Source: Xenophilus sp. AP218F
Lineage (GTDB): Bacteria; Pseudomonadota; Gammaproteobacteria; Burkholderiales; Chromobacteriaceae
Direction: 5' to 3'
NCBI GenBank assembly: GCA_002213445.1
Contig: NJIE01000006.1
Span: 459-64,458 of the forward strand
DNA length: 64,000 nt
Program-made: the position numbers and the translations under genes
The notes under the pieces: model-generated
What the model saw: only the letters and a program-made list of their open reading frames with translations
What the model was told of the DNA's origin: nothing
Databases searched by the model: none
Shown: positions 22,775 through 32,393 of the stretch, in pieces
Numbering within the stretch: the first letter of the stretch is position 1
Layout of the letters: the number at the start of each line of letters is the position of its first letter

Positions 22775-24412
22775 ATGTTTGCAAAGCAACATGCAGCAAC
22801 ACTGGCCGTCGCAGCCCTGTTCGCCGCCGGCGCCCACGCGTCTTCCTCCTGGGTAGCCACTCGCACGCTGGCCCAGCCGGTGCAGGAAAGCGGCTTGAGC
22901 ATTCAGGCACAGGATGCGGGCGAAGTGGCCGCTGGCCAGACCATCCGCGTAGCGGTCAGCTTGAAAGTGCGCAACAAGGCGCAACTGGATGCTTTGACCG
23001 ACAGCATCTTGCAAGGCGCGACAACACGTTATCTGACTCGCGAGCAGTTCTTGAGCCGGCACGCGCCCACCGCGGCGCAGGCGCAGGCGGTGGTCAAGCA
23101 TTTGCAGGACAGCGGTTTTCGCAATATCCAGGTAGCCGCCAACCGCTTGCTGATCACGGCGGACGGTTCGGCCGCGACGGTCAAAACCGCCTTCCAGACC
23201 AGTTTGCACCACTACAACCTGAACGGTCGCCAGGCCTTCGCCAATACCTCCGGCGCGATGGTCCCGGCCGCGCTTGCGGATATCGTGCTGGCCGTGCATG
23301 GCTTGCAGAACGTGCATCAGTTCCGCACCCATCTGAGCCACGTCGCGCCGCAAGCGGCGCGGACCAGCGCCAGCAGCGTGGTCGGCCACAAGCCCACGGA
23401 CTTCCCTGCCCTCTATAACGCTTCCAGCCTGCCCGCAGCCGGCACAACCACGGTAGGCATCATCGCCGAGGGAGATCTGACGCAGACCCTGAGCGATCTG
23501 CAAAGCTTCGCCAAGAGCGCGGGTTACGCCGCGGTGGCCACCAGCGTCATCAACTCCGGCACGCCCACCTCGGACACTTCCGGCACCGAAGAATGGAATC
23601 TGGACAGCCAGGACATTCTGGCCGCGGCAGGCGGCGCGGTGAAAAAGATGAACTTCTACGTGGCGCCTTCGATGACCAACGCCGACATCACGGCGGCGTT
23701 CAATTCGGCGGTAAGCGACGGCAGCGCCAAGGTGGTGAACGTTTCGCTTGGCGAGTGCGAAACCGCCGCCCAAAGCGACGGCATGACCGCCAGCGCGGAC
23801 CAGATTTTCCAGAGCGCGGTGGCGCAAGGGCAGATTTTCTCGGTATCCACCGGCGATTCCGGTTCTTACGAATGCGGCGGCTCGACGGCTCGTCAAAGCT
23901 ATCCGGCGGTTTCGCCTTACGTGATCGCGGTGGGCGGCACCACCCTGTCCACCAGCGGCGCGACCACTTACAGTTCGGAAAGCGCGTGGAACGGCGGCGG
24001 CGGCGGCCCCAGCTACACCGAAAAAGCGCCGACGTGGCAAACCAGCGCGGGGGTGTTGACCATCTCCAAAACCCAGCGCGGCGTGCCGGACGTGTCGTTT
24101 GACGCCGATCCGAACAGCGGCGCGCTGGTACTGGTCAGCGGCAGCCAGCAGCAGATCGGCGGCACCAGCTTGGCCGCGCCGCTGTTCACCGGCTTCTGGG
24201 CGCGCATCGAATCGGCCAACGGCAACGCCATCGGCTTCCCGGCCGCGTCCATCTACAAGTACCTCAAGAGCAATGCCATCCTGTACCGAGATGTCGTCAG
24301 CGGCAGCAACGGCGCGTACAAGTCGGCCAAAGGGTGGGATTACACTACCGGTTGGGGCAGCCTGAACATCGCCAACCTCAACGCCTTCATCAAGCAGACG
24401 CCGGGCTTCTGA
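22775..24412 (+). CDS. Secreted S53 (sedolisin/kumamolisin-type) serine peptidase
   Basis: The 545-residue preproenzyme starts with a signal peptide cut after about AGAHA (residue 22). A pro-kumamolisin activation domain follows (about 40-185), then the peptidase domain. The sedolisin catalytic set is complete: Glu273 and Asp277 in EEWNLD, oxyanion Asp361 in STGDSGS and Ser465 in GGTSLAAP. A C-terminal calcium site is indicated by YRDVVSG...GWDYTTGWGS. These enzymes are active at acid pH and self-process on export. An AGGAG precedes the ATG. It lies alone downstream of the mobile-DNA scar and is closed by a long hairpin terminator, so it may be co-acquired cargo, though its GC content is ordinary. 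Confidence 0.95.
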   Translation: MFAKQHAATLAVAALFAAGAHASSSWVATRTLAQPVQESGLSIQAQDAGEVAAGQTIRVAVSLKVRNKAQLDALTDSILQGATTRYLTREQFLSRHAPTAAQAQAVVKHLQDSGFRNIQVAANRLLITADGSAATVKTAFQTSLHHYNLNGRQAFANTSGAMVPAALADIVLAVHGLQNVHQFRTHLSHVAPQAARTSASSVVGHKPTDFPALYNASSLPAAGTTTVGIIAEGDLTQTLSDLQSFAKSAGYAAVATSVINSGTPTSDTSGTEEWNLDSQDILAAAGGAVKKMNFYVAPSMTNADITAAFNSAVSDGSAKVVNVSLGECETAAQSDGMTASADQIFQSAVAQGQIFSVSTGDSGSYECGGSTARQSYPAVSPYVIAVGGTTLSTSGATTYSSESAWNGGGGGPSYTEKAPTWQTSAGVLTISKTQRGVPDVSFDADPNSGALVLVSGSQQQIGGTSLAAPLFTGFWARIESANGNAIGFPAASIYKYLKSNAILYRDVVSGSNGAYKSAKGWDYTTGWGSLNIANLNAFIKQTPGF

Positions 24413-24425
24413 TCGCGCGGCGCGA

Positions 24426-24465
24426 AACAGAGCCGGCCATGGATTCCATGGCCGGCTCTGTTTTG
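24426..24465. terminator. Bidirectional terminator between S53 peptidase and cysN
   Basis: A very long stem (AACAGAGCCGGCCATGG with its complement) with a 3-5-nt loop, flanked by A residues on the left and TTTTG on the right, serves both convergent genes. Confidence 0.9.
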
Positions 24466-24480
24466 TGGACTGCCTGGCGG

Positions 24481-25923
24481 CTATGGCTTGCCGCGCAGCA
24501 ACTGGCTGATGTCGCGGGCCTCCCAGTGCGGGAAATACTTCCTCACCAGCTGGTTCAGCTCCAGCTCGAAATGGCGCAGGCGGGTCAGCTCGTCATCCTC
24601 CTCCGATCGGGAGGCGTGGACGCCGGCGACGATCATGCCGGCGGCGACGGTGCCGTTGCCCAGGCGGTCGATCATGATGAAGCTGCCGCTGCCGCGGCAT
24701 TGGCGGTAAGCGTCAAACGCAGCCGGCGCGTTCAATTGCACGCGGCACAGCGCGATTTCGTTCAGCGCCAGCTCGTCGGCGGCGCTTTCCTGCTGCGAGT
24801 TGACGTCGATGCGGCGCAGGATGGCGCTGACGCGGCCGGTCACGGATTTGCCGGCCAGCTTGAAGCCGTACTCCTTGCCCGGCTGCAGCGGCGCTTCGCC
24901 CATCCATACCAGGTGCGCGTCCAGCTCTTGCGATACCGTCGGCGGCGTCTGTTCCGAGCGCACGATCATGTCGCCGCGCGAGATGTCGATTTCGTCCTCC
25001 AGGGTAAGGGTGACGGCCTCCCCTGCTCCGGCGCGCGGCAGCGCGCCCTCGTAACAGACGATCTCCTTGACGCGGCTTTGCTTGCCGGACGGCAACACGG
25101 TGACGGCGTCGCCGGGGTGGATTTCGCCGGCGACGATGCTGCCGCAAAAACCGCGAAAATCCAGATTGGGACGGTTGACGTACTGCACCGGCAGACGGAA
25201 GGCGTTCAGCGCCACGTCGCGGCTGACTTCCACGGTTTCCAAAAGCTCCATCAAGGTGGGGCCCGCGTACCAGCCGCAGTCCGCGCCGTGGCTGACCACG
25301 TTGTCGCCTCGCAGCGCGGAAATCGGCACGAAGCGGACGTCGGGCAGGTCCAACTGGCTGGCGAAGGCCAGGTACTCGTCGCGGATGCGGTTGAACACGG
25401 CCTCGTCGTAGCCCACCAGGTCCATCTTGTTGACGGCGACGATGACGTGGCGGATGCCCAGCAGGCTGACGATATGGCTGTGGCGGCGGGTTTGGGTCTG
25501 CACGCCGCGCCTGGCGTCGATCAGGATGATGGCCAGATTGCTGGTGGATGCGCCGGTGGCCATGTTGCGGGTGTACTGCTCGTGGCCCGGGCAATCGGCG
25601 ATGATGAATTTGCGCTTGTCGGTGCTGAAGTAGCGATACGCCACGTCGATGGTGATGCCCTGCTCCCGCTCCGCCTGTAGGCCGTCCACCAGAAGCGCCA
25701 GGTCGATGTTCTGATCGGTGGTGTTGTACTTCCTGGAGTCGCGCTCTATCGCCGCCAGCTGGTCTTCGAAGATCAGCTTGGAGTCGTGCAGCAGGCGGCC
25801 GATCAGCGTGGATTTGCCGTCGTCCACGCTGCCGCAGGTGATGAACCGCAGCAAGTCCTTGTTTTCGTGCTGGCGCAGGTATTCCAGGATGTCGCCGGAG
25901 ATGAGTTCGGATTGGTGTGCCAT
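24481..25923 (-). CDS. cysN: Sulfate adenylyltransferase subunit 1 (GTPase)
   Basis: The 480-residue regulatory GTPase of ATP sulfurylase couples GTP hydrolysis to the formation of adenosine 5'-phosphosulfate by CysD. EF-Tu-like G motifs are present: GSVDDGKST (G1), [12 protein letters not shown] (G3), NKMD (G4) and SALRGDN (G5), followed by the beta-barrel domains. There is no C-terminal CysC (APS kinase) extension, which NodQ-type fusions have. Its start overlaps the cysD stop by one base (25923), so the two are translationally coupled. The cysteine regulator CysB is a likely activator, but no site could be confirmed. Confidence 0.97.
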   Translation of the reverse strand: MAHQSELISGDILEYLRQHENKDLLRFITCGSVDDGKSTLIGRLLHDSKLIFEDQLAAIERDSRKYNTTDQNIDLALLVDGLQAEREQGITIDVAYRYFSTDKRKFIIADCPGHEQYTRNMATGASTSNLAIILIDARRGVQTQTRRHSHIVSLLGIRHVIVAVNKMDLVGYDEAVFNRIRDEYLAFASQLDLPDVRFVPISALRGDNVVSHGADCGWYAGPTLMELLETVEVSRDVALNAFRLPVQYVNRPNLDFRGFCGSIVAGEIHPGDAVTVLPSGKQSRVKEIVCYEGALPRAGAGEAVTLTLEDEIDISRGDMIVRSEQTPPTVSQELDAHLVWMGEAPLQPGKEYGFKLAGKSVTGRVSAILRRIDVNSQQESAADELALNEIALCRVQLNAPAAFDAYRQCRGSGSFIMIDRLGNGTVAAGMIVAGVHASRSEEDDELTRLRHFELELNQLVRKYFPHWEARDISQLLRGKP

Positions 25924-26849
25924 CAGAAATACCCTTCCATTTTCTTTTTTTCCATCGAGCCGGCGCTGTCGTGATCTATCACCCGCCCCTGGCGCTCCGA
26001 GGTTTTGGTCAGCAGCATTTCCTGGATGATGTCCGGCAAGGTGCGCGCCGACGACTCCACCGCCCCGGTCAGCGGATAACAGCCCAGGGTGCGGAAGCGC
26101 ACCTGGCGGGTTTCGATGCGCGCTTTTTCCTGCGGCGTCAGGTATTGGAGGATGCGCTCGTCGTCGATCATGATCAGCGCGCCGTCGCGCTCTATCACCG
26201 GGCGCTCGGCGGCGAAGTACAGCGGCACGATTTCGATGTTTTCCAGATAGATGTATTGCCAGATGTCCAGCTCGGTCCAGTTGGAGAGCGGAAAGACGCG
26301 GATGCTTTCGCCCTTGTCTATCTTGCTGTTGTAAATGTTCCAGAGCTCGGGCCGCTGGTTTTTCGGATCCCAGCGGTGGTTCTTGTCGCGGAAGGAGTAG
26401 ACGCGCTCCTTGGCGCGGCTTTTTTCCTCGTCGCGGCGCGCGCCGCCAAAGGCGGCGTCGAAGCCGTATTTGTTCAGGGCCTGTTTCAGCCCTTCGGTTT
26501 TCATCACGTCGGTGTGTTTGGCGCTGCCGGCGGTGAACGGGTTGATGCCGGCGTCCACGCCGTCCTGGTTGACGTGGACGATCAGATCCCAGCCGTATTC
26601 GCGCGCCTGTTTGTCGCGCAGCGCGATCATTTCCCGGAATTTCCAGGTGGTGTCGACGTGCATCAGCGGAAACGGCGGCTTGCCCGGCGCGAAGGCCTTG
26701 CGCGCCAGGTGCAGCATCACCGCCGAATCCTTGCCGATGGAATACAGCATGACCGGATTTTCAAACTCCGCCGCCACTTCGCGGATGATGTGGATGGACT
26801 CGGCCTCCAGCTGCTTGAGATGGGTGAGTCGGTGTGGGTCGATCTTCAT
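25923..26849 (-). CDS. cysD: Sulfate adenylyltransferase subunit 2
   Basis: The 308-residue catalytic subunit makes APS from ATP and sulfate in assimilatory sulfate reduction. The PP-loop ATP-binding motif is [17 protein letters not shown] at about residues 38-54. The family sequences [21 protein letters not shown] are at the C-terminus. Length and C-terminus match CysD of other proteobacteria. It is the first gene of the cysDN pair, transcribed from a 323-bp AT-rich intergenic region shared with fliD. Confidence 0.97.
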   Translation of the reverse strand: MKIDPHRLTHLKQLEAESIHIIREVAAEFENPVMLYSIGKDSAVMLHLARKAFAPGKPPFPLMHVDTTWKFREMIALRDKQAREYGWDLIVHVNQDGVDAGINPFTAGSAKHTDVMKTEGLKQALNKYGFDAAFGGARRDEEKSRAKERVYSFRDKNHRWDPKNQRPELWNIYNSKIDKGESIRVFPLSNWTELDIWQYIYLENIEIVPLYFAAERPVIERDGALIMIDDERILQYLTPQEKARIETRQVRFRTLGCYPLTGAVESSARTLPDIIQEMLLTKTSERQGRVIDHDSAGSMEKKKMEGYF

Positions 26850-27172
26850 GATGTCAGCCTATCGCCTGGATGCGCCCAATCTACCGGAAAGGCGGCGCAG
26901 GCTTCAAAACCGATTGGATATATCAATATAAGATTAGAAAATCGGTATTTATGCGTTAGAGGCATATTGAAAGCGCGCCGCGCGCCGCTGGCAGGCAATC
27001 GTTAAGCAGATCACAACCCTTAACAGTTGAGCGCTCGCCGGGCTGTCAAGCCGCGACCTATGCTGCCGATAGCAGAGGCATGGGCCGCGCAGGCCGCGCC
27101 CCTTGATCCGCCGTTTTGAAACACGCAACACGCTGCAGCCCGGGCAGACGGCCGCAGTCAGGAGATGCCACC
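26850..27172. promoter_or_regulatory. Divergent cysD / fliD intergenic region with an inverted repeat
   Basis: The 323-bp gap holds the divergent promoters. Nearest cysD is an AT-rich block with a perfect 7-bp inverted repeat, ACCGATT at 26909-26915 and AATCGGT at 26940-26946, which could be an operator, for instance for CysB, although it does not match a motif I can name with confidence. The fliD side carries a sigma-28 promoter at 27046-27072. No gene is seen in it. Confidence 0.45.
27046..27072 (+). promoter_or_regulatory. Sigma-28 (FliA) promoter of fliD
   Basis: TCAA (27046-27049), exactly 15 bp, then GCCGATAG (27065-27072) matches the FliA consensus TAAA-N15-GCCGATAA at 10 of 12 positions. 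It lies about 100 bp before the fliD start, in the right direction, as expected for a late flagellar gene. Confidence 0.75.
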
Positions 27173-28570
27173 ATGTCCGCCTCCTCCATCAGCAGCAGCG
27201 TCGGCCCGCTCGACGTGCAAAGCATCGTCAGCCAACTGGTGGCCGCCGATTCGCAACCGTTGACGCAAAGCCAGCAGCGCGCCGCGGGCTACCAGTCGGA
27301 GCTCAGCACCCTGGGCCAGGTCAGCTCGGCGCTGTCCAGCTTGCAGACAGCCGCCTCCACGCTGTCCTCCGGCAGCTTCCTGCAACAGTTTTCGGCCACC
27401 TCTTCGGACAGCACCATCGCCACCACCTCCACCACGTCGGGCGGCATCGCCGGCACCTATCAGCTGAACGTGAGCCAGCTGGCCAAGCCGCGCCAGCTGG
27501 TATTCGATCAGACAGCCGGCGGCGCGGCGATCACCGATCAGAACGCGGCTCTCGCCGGCGCGCCCTCCTCGCTCAGCTTCAACGTCGGCGGAACCGCCAG
27601 CACCGTGCAGCTTGGTGCCAACGGCGGCACGATTTCGCTGTCTTCCATGGCGGATAGCATCAACAGCGCCGGCATCGGCGTATCGGCGTCGGTGGTGCAG
27701 TACAACAACAATTATTCGCTGGTGCTCAGCTCCACCCAGGCCGGGCCAAGCAACGCCTTTTCCATCAGCGCGGGCGGAACCGACAGCGGCGGCGTCTCCG
27801 GCAACACCCTCGCCGGCCTGACGCAAAGCGCCACCGCGGCCGGCGAGTCCGCCAACGCCCAAAACGCGCAACTGACCGTCAACGGCGTGAACGTTTCTTC
27901 CAGCAGCAACACGGTGAGCGACGTCATCACCGGCGCCACCATCAATCTGGAAAAGCCCGGACAGGTCACGATCAACATGAGCCAGAACACCGCCAATATC
28001 ACCTCGACGCTGCAGAGCTTCATTTCGGCCTACAACCAGGTGGTGAGCACCGCCAACTCGGCCATTTCCAGCAGCACGACGGTGGGCAGCGCGCCGGACA
28101 ATACCGACATCTCCGGCAACATGATCGGGCTGCAGGAGCAGTTGGCCAATATTCTCGGCACGCCGGTTTCCGGCGCCAACCCGCTCAATTCCTATGCCTA
28201 CCTGGCGCAAATCGGCATTACCCAGAAATCCGACGGGACGCTGACCCTGGACACGACGGCGTTCAACTCCGCGCTGACATCCAATCCGTCCGCGGTGGCC
28301 AACCTGTTCGGCAATTCCAGCGGCACCGGCTACGGCAATGTATTCAATACCGCGATCAACAGCCTGCTCGGGCCGGGCGGAATGATCCTGACCAGCCAGG
28401 ACGACCTCAACGCCAAGGTGAAGACGGAAACGGACCTGCAATCCCAGATCAACAGCCGCCTCGACAACGAGCGCAGCAGCCTGCTCAACCAGTACACCTT
28501 GCTGAACAGCTCGCTGGCGCAAATGGAACAGGCCTCCTCCAGCCTGGCCAACATGATCGCCGCGGCCTGA
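27173..28570 (+). CDS. fliD: Flagellar filament cap protein (HAP2)
   Basis: The 465-residue FliD forms the cap at the tip of the flagellar filament and helps flagellin subunits fold into place. The N-terminal FliD_N signature GPLDVQSIVSQLVAADSQPL and the C-terminal heptad-rich region (KTETDLQSQINSRLDNERSS...) form the conserved coiled-coil ends. The middle is Ser/Thr/Gly-rich and variable, as in flagellar surface proteins. AGGAG lies 8 nt before the ATG at 27173. It is isolated from any other flagellar gene in this window, yet has its own sigma-28 promoter and terminator. It may be one of several fliD copies in the genome. Confidence 0.92.
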   Translation: MSASSISSSVGPLDVQSIVSQLVAADSQPLTQSQQRAAGYQSELSTLGQVSSALSSLQTAASTLSSGSFLQQFSATSSDSTIATTSTTSGGIAGTYQLNVSQLAKPRQLVFDQTAGGAAITDQNAALAGAPSSLSFNVGGTASTVQLGANGGTISLSSMADSINSAGIGVSASVVQYNNNYSLVLSSTQAGPSNAFSISAGGTDSGGVSGNTLAGLTQSATAAGESANAQNAQLTVNGVNVSSSSNTVSDVITGATINLEKPGQVTINMSQNTANITSTLQSFISAYNQVVSTANSAISSSTTVGSAPDNTDISGNMIGLQEQLANILGTPVSGANPLNSYAYLAQIGITQKSDGTLTLDTTAFNSALTSNPSAVANLFGNSSGTGYGNVFNTAINSLLGPGGMILTSQDDLNAKVKTETDLQSQINSRLDNERSSLLNQYTLLNSSLAQMEQASSSLANMIAAA

Positions 28571-28585
28571 TCCTTGCCCCCGTCC

Positions 28586-28619
28586 GGCGGCCTTCGCGAT
28601 GGAGGCCGCCTTTTCTTTT
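28586..28619 (+). terminator. Intrinsic terminator of fliD
   Basis: GGCGGCCT pairs with AGGCCGCC around a 9-nt loop and is followed by TTTTCTTTT, ending 49 bp after the fliD stop codon. Confidence 0.88.
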
Positions 28620-28699
28620 GGCGTATACTGGCCGAACGTTTTTTTACCGGACGAGTCTGTCCCAAGCCACGCATCGCCGTTTTCAGCCGTCCCGCCGCC

Positions 28700-29827
28700 A
28701 TGACATCGAATACATCGTTTTCCCGCCGCCAGGTTCTGCAATGGAGCGCCATTGCCGCCGGGGCCGGCATTTTACAAGGGTGCAGCACCATGTCGGATCA
28801 CGCCACGCCAGGCACGCCATCGTCCAGCCACGCCAACCGCCTGTACCTGACGGCCTGCTCGGGCGTCGTGCCGCTCAAGTCCAGGCAGCTTGGCCTGCAA
28901 CGTCTGAGCCAGGCCGGCTTTCTGCTGGAGAACCAGGATTGCGTCGCGCGCAGCTATCAGCGTTTCGCCGGCAGCGACAGCCAGCGGCTGGCCGACCTCA
29001 ACCTGCTGGCGACGATGGCCGAGCCGCCCAAGCTCATCCTCGCCGGCCGCGGCGGCTACGGCGCGATGCGCCTCTTGCCGCATATCGATTACGCGCGACT
29101 GGGCGCGCAGCTCAAGGCCAGCGAGAGCCTGCTGATCGGCTACAGCGATTTTTCCGCCATCCAGCTGGCCTTGCTGGCCCGCTGCGGGCTCGGCGGTTTC
29201 GCCGGGCCCATGCTCACCGATTTCGGCGCGCAGCACCCCAGCGGCTACGCCGTTCGCGAATTCGCCCACGCCATCGCCGCGCCGCGGCGCACGCTGCAAG
29301 CGCTGGTCCCGCAGCAGCAAAGCGGCAAGGGCGAAGGCGTGTTCTGGGGCGGCAACCTGAGCGTGCTCAGCAGCCTGGCGGGCACCCCTTACCTGCCCGA
29401 CATCCGCGGCGGCCTGCTGTTCCTGGAGGACGTGGGCGAGCAGCCGTACCGGGTGGAGCGCATGTTGCAGCAACTTCATCTGGCTGGCGTACTGAGCCGC
29501 CAGCGCGCCATTTTCCTGGGCGACTTCAGCATGCAGCGCCAGATCGACGCCTACGATCCGAGCTACAACTTCGAGGCCGTCGTCGCCGAACTGCGCCGCA
29601 TCAGCGGCGTGCCGGTCTTCACCGGGGTGCCATTCGGCCACATCCACGACAAAACCACGCTGCCGCTGGGCTATCACGCCAGCTATCAGGCCGACGCCAG
29701 CGGCTGGAGCCTGAGTTTCGACGGCTACCCGACGGTGGCGGAAGGCAGCTTCCAGGCCGATGCGCTGCTGGCCCCGCCGCTGGAAAGCGCCGACGGCGCG
29801 CAGCCCGGCCTCATGCCAAGCGCTTGA
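28700..29827 (+). CDS. Exported LD-carboxypeptidase (S66 family) with Tat/lipobox signal
   Basis: The 375-residue protein is an LdcA-like muramoyltetrapeptide carboxypeptidase, which removes the terminal D-Ala from tetrapeptides in peptidoglycan recycling. The family triad is visible: Ser in GYSDFSA, Glu in FLEDVGE and His in GHIHDKTTLPLG. Unlike cytoplasmic LdcA, it starts with a twin-arginine-like SRRQVLQ, a hydrophobic run and a lipobox LQGC. It should therefore be a Tat-exported lipoprotein acting on the periplasmic side. The ATG at 28700 is chosen because it begins this signal; no clear Shine-Dalgarno is seen. It lies 70 bp upstream of the S9 peptidase in the same direction, so they may share a transcript. 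Confidence 0.88.
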   Translation: MTSNTSFSRRQVLQWSAIAAGAGILQGCSTMSDHATPGTPSSSHANRLYLTACSGVVPLKSRQLGLQRLSQAGFLLENQDCVARSYQRFAGSDSQRLADLNLLATMAEPPKLILAGRGGYGAMRLLPHIDYARLGAQLKASESLLIGYSDFSAIQLALLARCGLGGFAGPMLTDFGAQHPSGYAVREFAHAIAAPRRTLQALVPQQQSGKGEGVFWGGNLSVLSSLAGTPYLPDIRGGLLFLEDVGEQPYRVERMLQQLHLAGVLSRQRAIFLGDFSMQRQIDAYDPSYNFEAVVAELRRISGVPVFTGVPFGHIHDKTTLPLGYHASYQADASGWSLSFDGYPTVAEGSFQADALLAPPLESADGAQPGLMPSA

Positions 29828-29897
29828 CGAATGCCCTCCGGTCAGGCAGCTTCGATGGCCTGTCCGCTCCCGCCGGAGCGCCTCTTCCGGAGTCAGC

Positions 29898-32327
29898 ATG
29901 ATCAATACCCCCAGCATGGCGGCGCTCGCCGCCTGCCTGCTCAGCCCGCTGGCCGTCCAGGCCGGCGGCTATCAAACCCCGCCGCCGGAATTGCAAGCGC
30001 TGGTGGACGCGCCGCGTCCGCCGCTGCAAAGCCTGAGCCCGACGCGCCAGCTTGTCGCCCAGATCCACCGCCCGGGTTTGCCCGGCATCGCCGACGTGGC
30101 ACAGCCGGAGCTGCGCCTGGCCGGGCTGCGCCTGAATCCGGCCATGCGTGCCGCTTCGCGTTTTGATTTCGGCAATGCCATCACCTTGCTGGACGTGAAC
30201 AGCGGCGAGAGCCGCCCGGCGCGGGGCTTGCCCGCCGCCGCCCGCATCGCCGACATCGCCTGGTCGGCCGACGGCCGCCGTCTGGCCTTCAGCCTGTGGG
30301 GGCCGCGCGGCGTGGAGCTATGGCTGCTGGACGCCGACAGCGCCCGGGCGCGCCGGCTGGGCGATTTCCATCTGAATGCCGTCAGCGGCCGCGGTTTCGC
30401 CTGGATGGGCGACCGCTTGCTGGTCAAGCTGGTTCCCGCCGGCCAGGGTCCCGCGCCGGCGCCCTCTTTCACGCCGGCGGGGCCCAATATCCAGGAAAGC
30501 GCGGGCGGCCAGGTTTCGCAAACCCGCACCTACCCCGACCTGCTGAAAACGCCGTACGACGCAGATCTGCTGGATTACCACCTGAGCAGCCAGCTGGCGC
30601 TTGCCAGCCTGGACGGCAAGCTTGGCCTCGTCGGCAAGCCAGACCGCTTTCTTGGCGTCGCGCCCTCGCCGGACGGACGCTATCTGCTGGTCACCCGCCT
30701 GCAGCGCCCCTACTCCACGCTGGTGCCGATCAGCCGCTTCCCGCAACGCGTGGAAGTGATGGACCTGCGCGGCCGCAGCGCGCATCTGGTCAATCAGCGC
30801 CCCTTGCTCGAACGCATGCCGTCCGGCAACGACGCGGTGGAAACCGGCCCGCGCGACGTCGAGTGGCGCGCCGACGCCCCGGCCACCCTGTTCTGGGCCG
30901 AGGCTCAGGACGGCGGCGACCCGGCGCGGGACAGCAAGGTCCGCGATGCGCTCTTCCTGCAGGCCGCCCCCTTCCAGCAGCCGCCATTCAAGCTGCAGGA
31001 GCTGGCCAGCCGCTTCGCCGACATCAAGTGGGGACGCGACGATCTGGCCTTGGTCAGCGAGTACTGGTGGAAGACGCGCGAGCTGAAAACATGGCGCGCT
31101 CGGCCGGGCCAGCCGCAAAGCCAGCCGGAACTGATCAACAGCCGCAGCTCGGAAGACCGCTACGCGGACCCGGGCGCGCCGGTCACCAAACTGGGCCGTT
31201 ACGGCCAGCCGGTGCTGGACGCCGGCGCGGATGGCAAGCAGCTGTATCTGTTCGGCGAAGGCGCCAGCCCGGAAGGCGACCGTCCCTTCATCGACCGCTA
31301 CGATCTGGACAGCAAGCAAACGACGCGGCTGTGGCGCTCGCAAGCGCCATGGTACGAACAGCCGTTGGCCCTGATCGACCCGCAAGCCGGCCTCGCCCTG
31401 GTCAGCCGCGAGAAAACCGACGAGCCGGCCAATCTATATCGGCTCAAGCTGGACCAACCCGCTTCGCTGCGGCAGCTGACGCGCTTTACCCACCCCACGC
31501 CGCAGCTGAAGGCGGTGAGCAAGCGGCAGTTGCGCTACCAGCGCGCCGACGGGGTGGCGCTGACCGCCACGCTCTACCTGCCGCCCGGCTACGACGCCAG
31601 GCGCGACGGCCCGCTGCCGCTGCTGATGTGGGCCTACCCCACCGAATACAAGAGCGCCAGCGCCGCCAGCCAGGTCAGCGACTCGCCCTACCGCTTCAAC
31701 CGCATCGGCTACTGGGGCCCGGAAGCGATGCTGGCGCGCGGCTACGCGGTGCTGGATGACCCGTCCATGCCCATCGTCGGCGAGGGCGACAAGGAACCCA
31801 ACGACAGCTACCTGCCGCAGTTGAAGGCCAGCGCAGAGGCGGCGGTGAACGAGGTGGTACGCCTGGGCGTGGCCGACCGCGAGCGCATCGCCGTGGGCGG
31901 CCATTCCTACGGCGCGTTCATGACCGCCAACCTGCTGGCGCATACCCGCCTGTTCCGCGCCGGCATCGCCCGCTCCGGCGCGTACAACCGCACGCTGACG
32001 CCGTTCGGCTTTCAGTCGGAAGAGCGCAATTTCTGGCAGGCCAAAAACGTCTACCAGACCATGTCGCCGTTCAACTACGCCGAGCAGATCAAGGACGCGC
32101 TGCTGCTGATTCACGGCGAGGCGGACAACAACCCTGGCACCTTCCCCATCCAGAGCGAGCGCCTGTATCAGGCGCTGCAGGGCCTGGGCGGCGCGGCGCG
32201 GCTGGTGATGCTGCCGGCGGAGAGCCACGGCTACCGGGCGCGCGAATCCATCTTGCACATGCTGTGGGAGGAGGACCGCTGGCTGGATCGCTACGTCAAG
32301 CACGCCAAGCCTCGCGCCGCCGACTGA
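29898..32327 (+). CDS. Exported S9-family (prolyl oligopeptidase-type) peptidase
   Basis: The 809-residue protein has a signal peptide (cut near AVQAGG, residue 24), a long beta-propeller region (about 60-570) and a C-terminal alpha/beta-hydrolase domain. The nucleophile is in GGHSYGAFM (Ser about residue 671), the acid in GEADNNPGTFP (Asp about 741) and the His in AESHGYRAR (about 777). The architecture matches the S9 family, close to glutamyl endopeptidase-like S9 members of proteobacteria. It is probably periplasmic and cleaves peptides rather than proteins. GGAG precedes the ATG at 29898. It follows the LD-carboxypeptidase by 70 bp and ends at a terminator. Confidence 0.9.
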   Translation: MINTPSMAALAACLLSPLAVQAGGYQTPPPELQALVDAPRPPLQSLSPTRQLVAQIHRPGLPGIADVAQPELRLAGLRLNPAMRAASRFDFGNAITLLDVNSGESRPARGLPAAARIADIAWSADGRRLAFSLWGPRGVELWLLDADSARARRLGDFHLNAVSGRGFAWMGDRLLVKLVPAGQGPAPAPSFTPAGPNIQESAGGQVSQTRTYPDLLKTPYDADLLDYHLSSQLALASLDGKLGLVGKPDRFLGVAPSPDGRYLLVTRLQRPYSTLVPISRFPQRVEVMDLRGRSAHLVNQRPLLERMPSGNDAVETGPRDVEWRADAPATLFWAEAQDGGDPARDSKVRDALFLQAAPFQQPPFKLQELASRFADIKWGRDDLALVSEYWWKTRELKTWRARPGQPQSQPELINSRSSEDRYADPGAPVTKLGRYGQPVLDAGADGKQLYLFGEGASPEGDRPFIDRYDLDSKQTTRLWRSQAPWYEQPLALIDPQAGLALVSREKTDEPANLYRLKLDQPASLRQLTRFTHPTPQLKAVSKRQLRYQRADGVALTATLYLPPGYDARRDGPLPLLMWAYPTEYKSASAASQVSDSPYRFNRIGYWGPEAMLARGYAVLDDPSMPIVGEGDKEPNDSYLPQLKASAEAAVNEVVRLGVADRERIAVGGHSYGAFMTANLLAHTRLFRAGIARSGAYNRTLTPFGFQSEERNFWQAKNVYQTMSPFNYAEQIKDALLLIHGEADNNPGTFPIQSERLYQALQGLGGAARLVMLPAESHGYRARESILHMLWEEDRWLDRYVKHAKPRAAD

Positions 32328-32340
32328 GCGCGCGCATGGG

Positions 32341-32375
32341 AAATCCCCGCCAGGCTTGGCCTGGCGGGGATTTTT
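32341..32375. terminator. Bidirectional terminator between S9 peptidase and rmuC
   Basis: AAATCCCCGCCAGGC pairs with GCCTGGCGGGGATTT around a 3-nt loop, with T residues to the right and A residues to the left. The flanking genes converge on it. Confidence 0.88.
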
Positions 32376-32393
32376 GTTGGCGGGCGGCGGCGA

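Noticed and set aside
24334-25680. Open frame of about 450 codons antisense to cysN
   Set aside because: Low-complexity composition rich in Ala, Gly, Val and Asp/His, as expected for the complement of a real high-GC gene.
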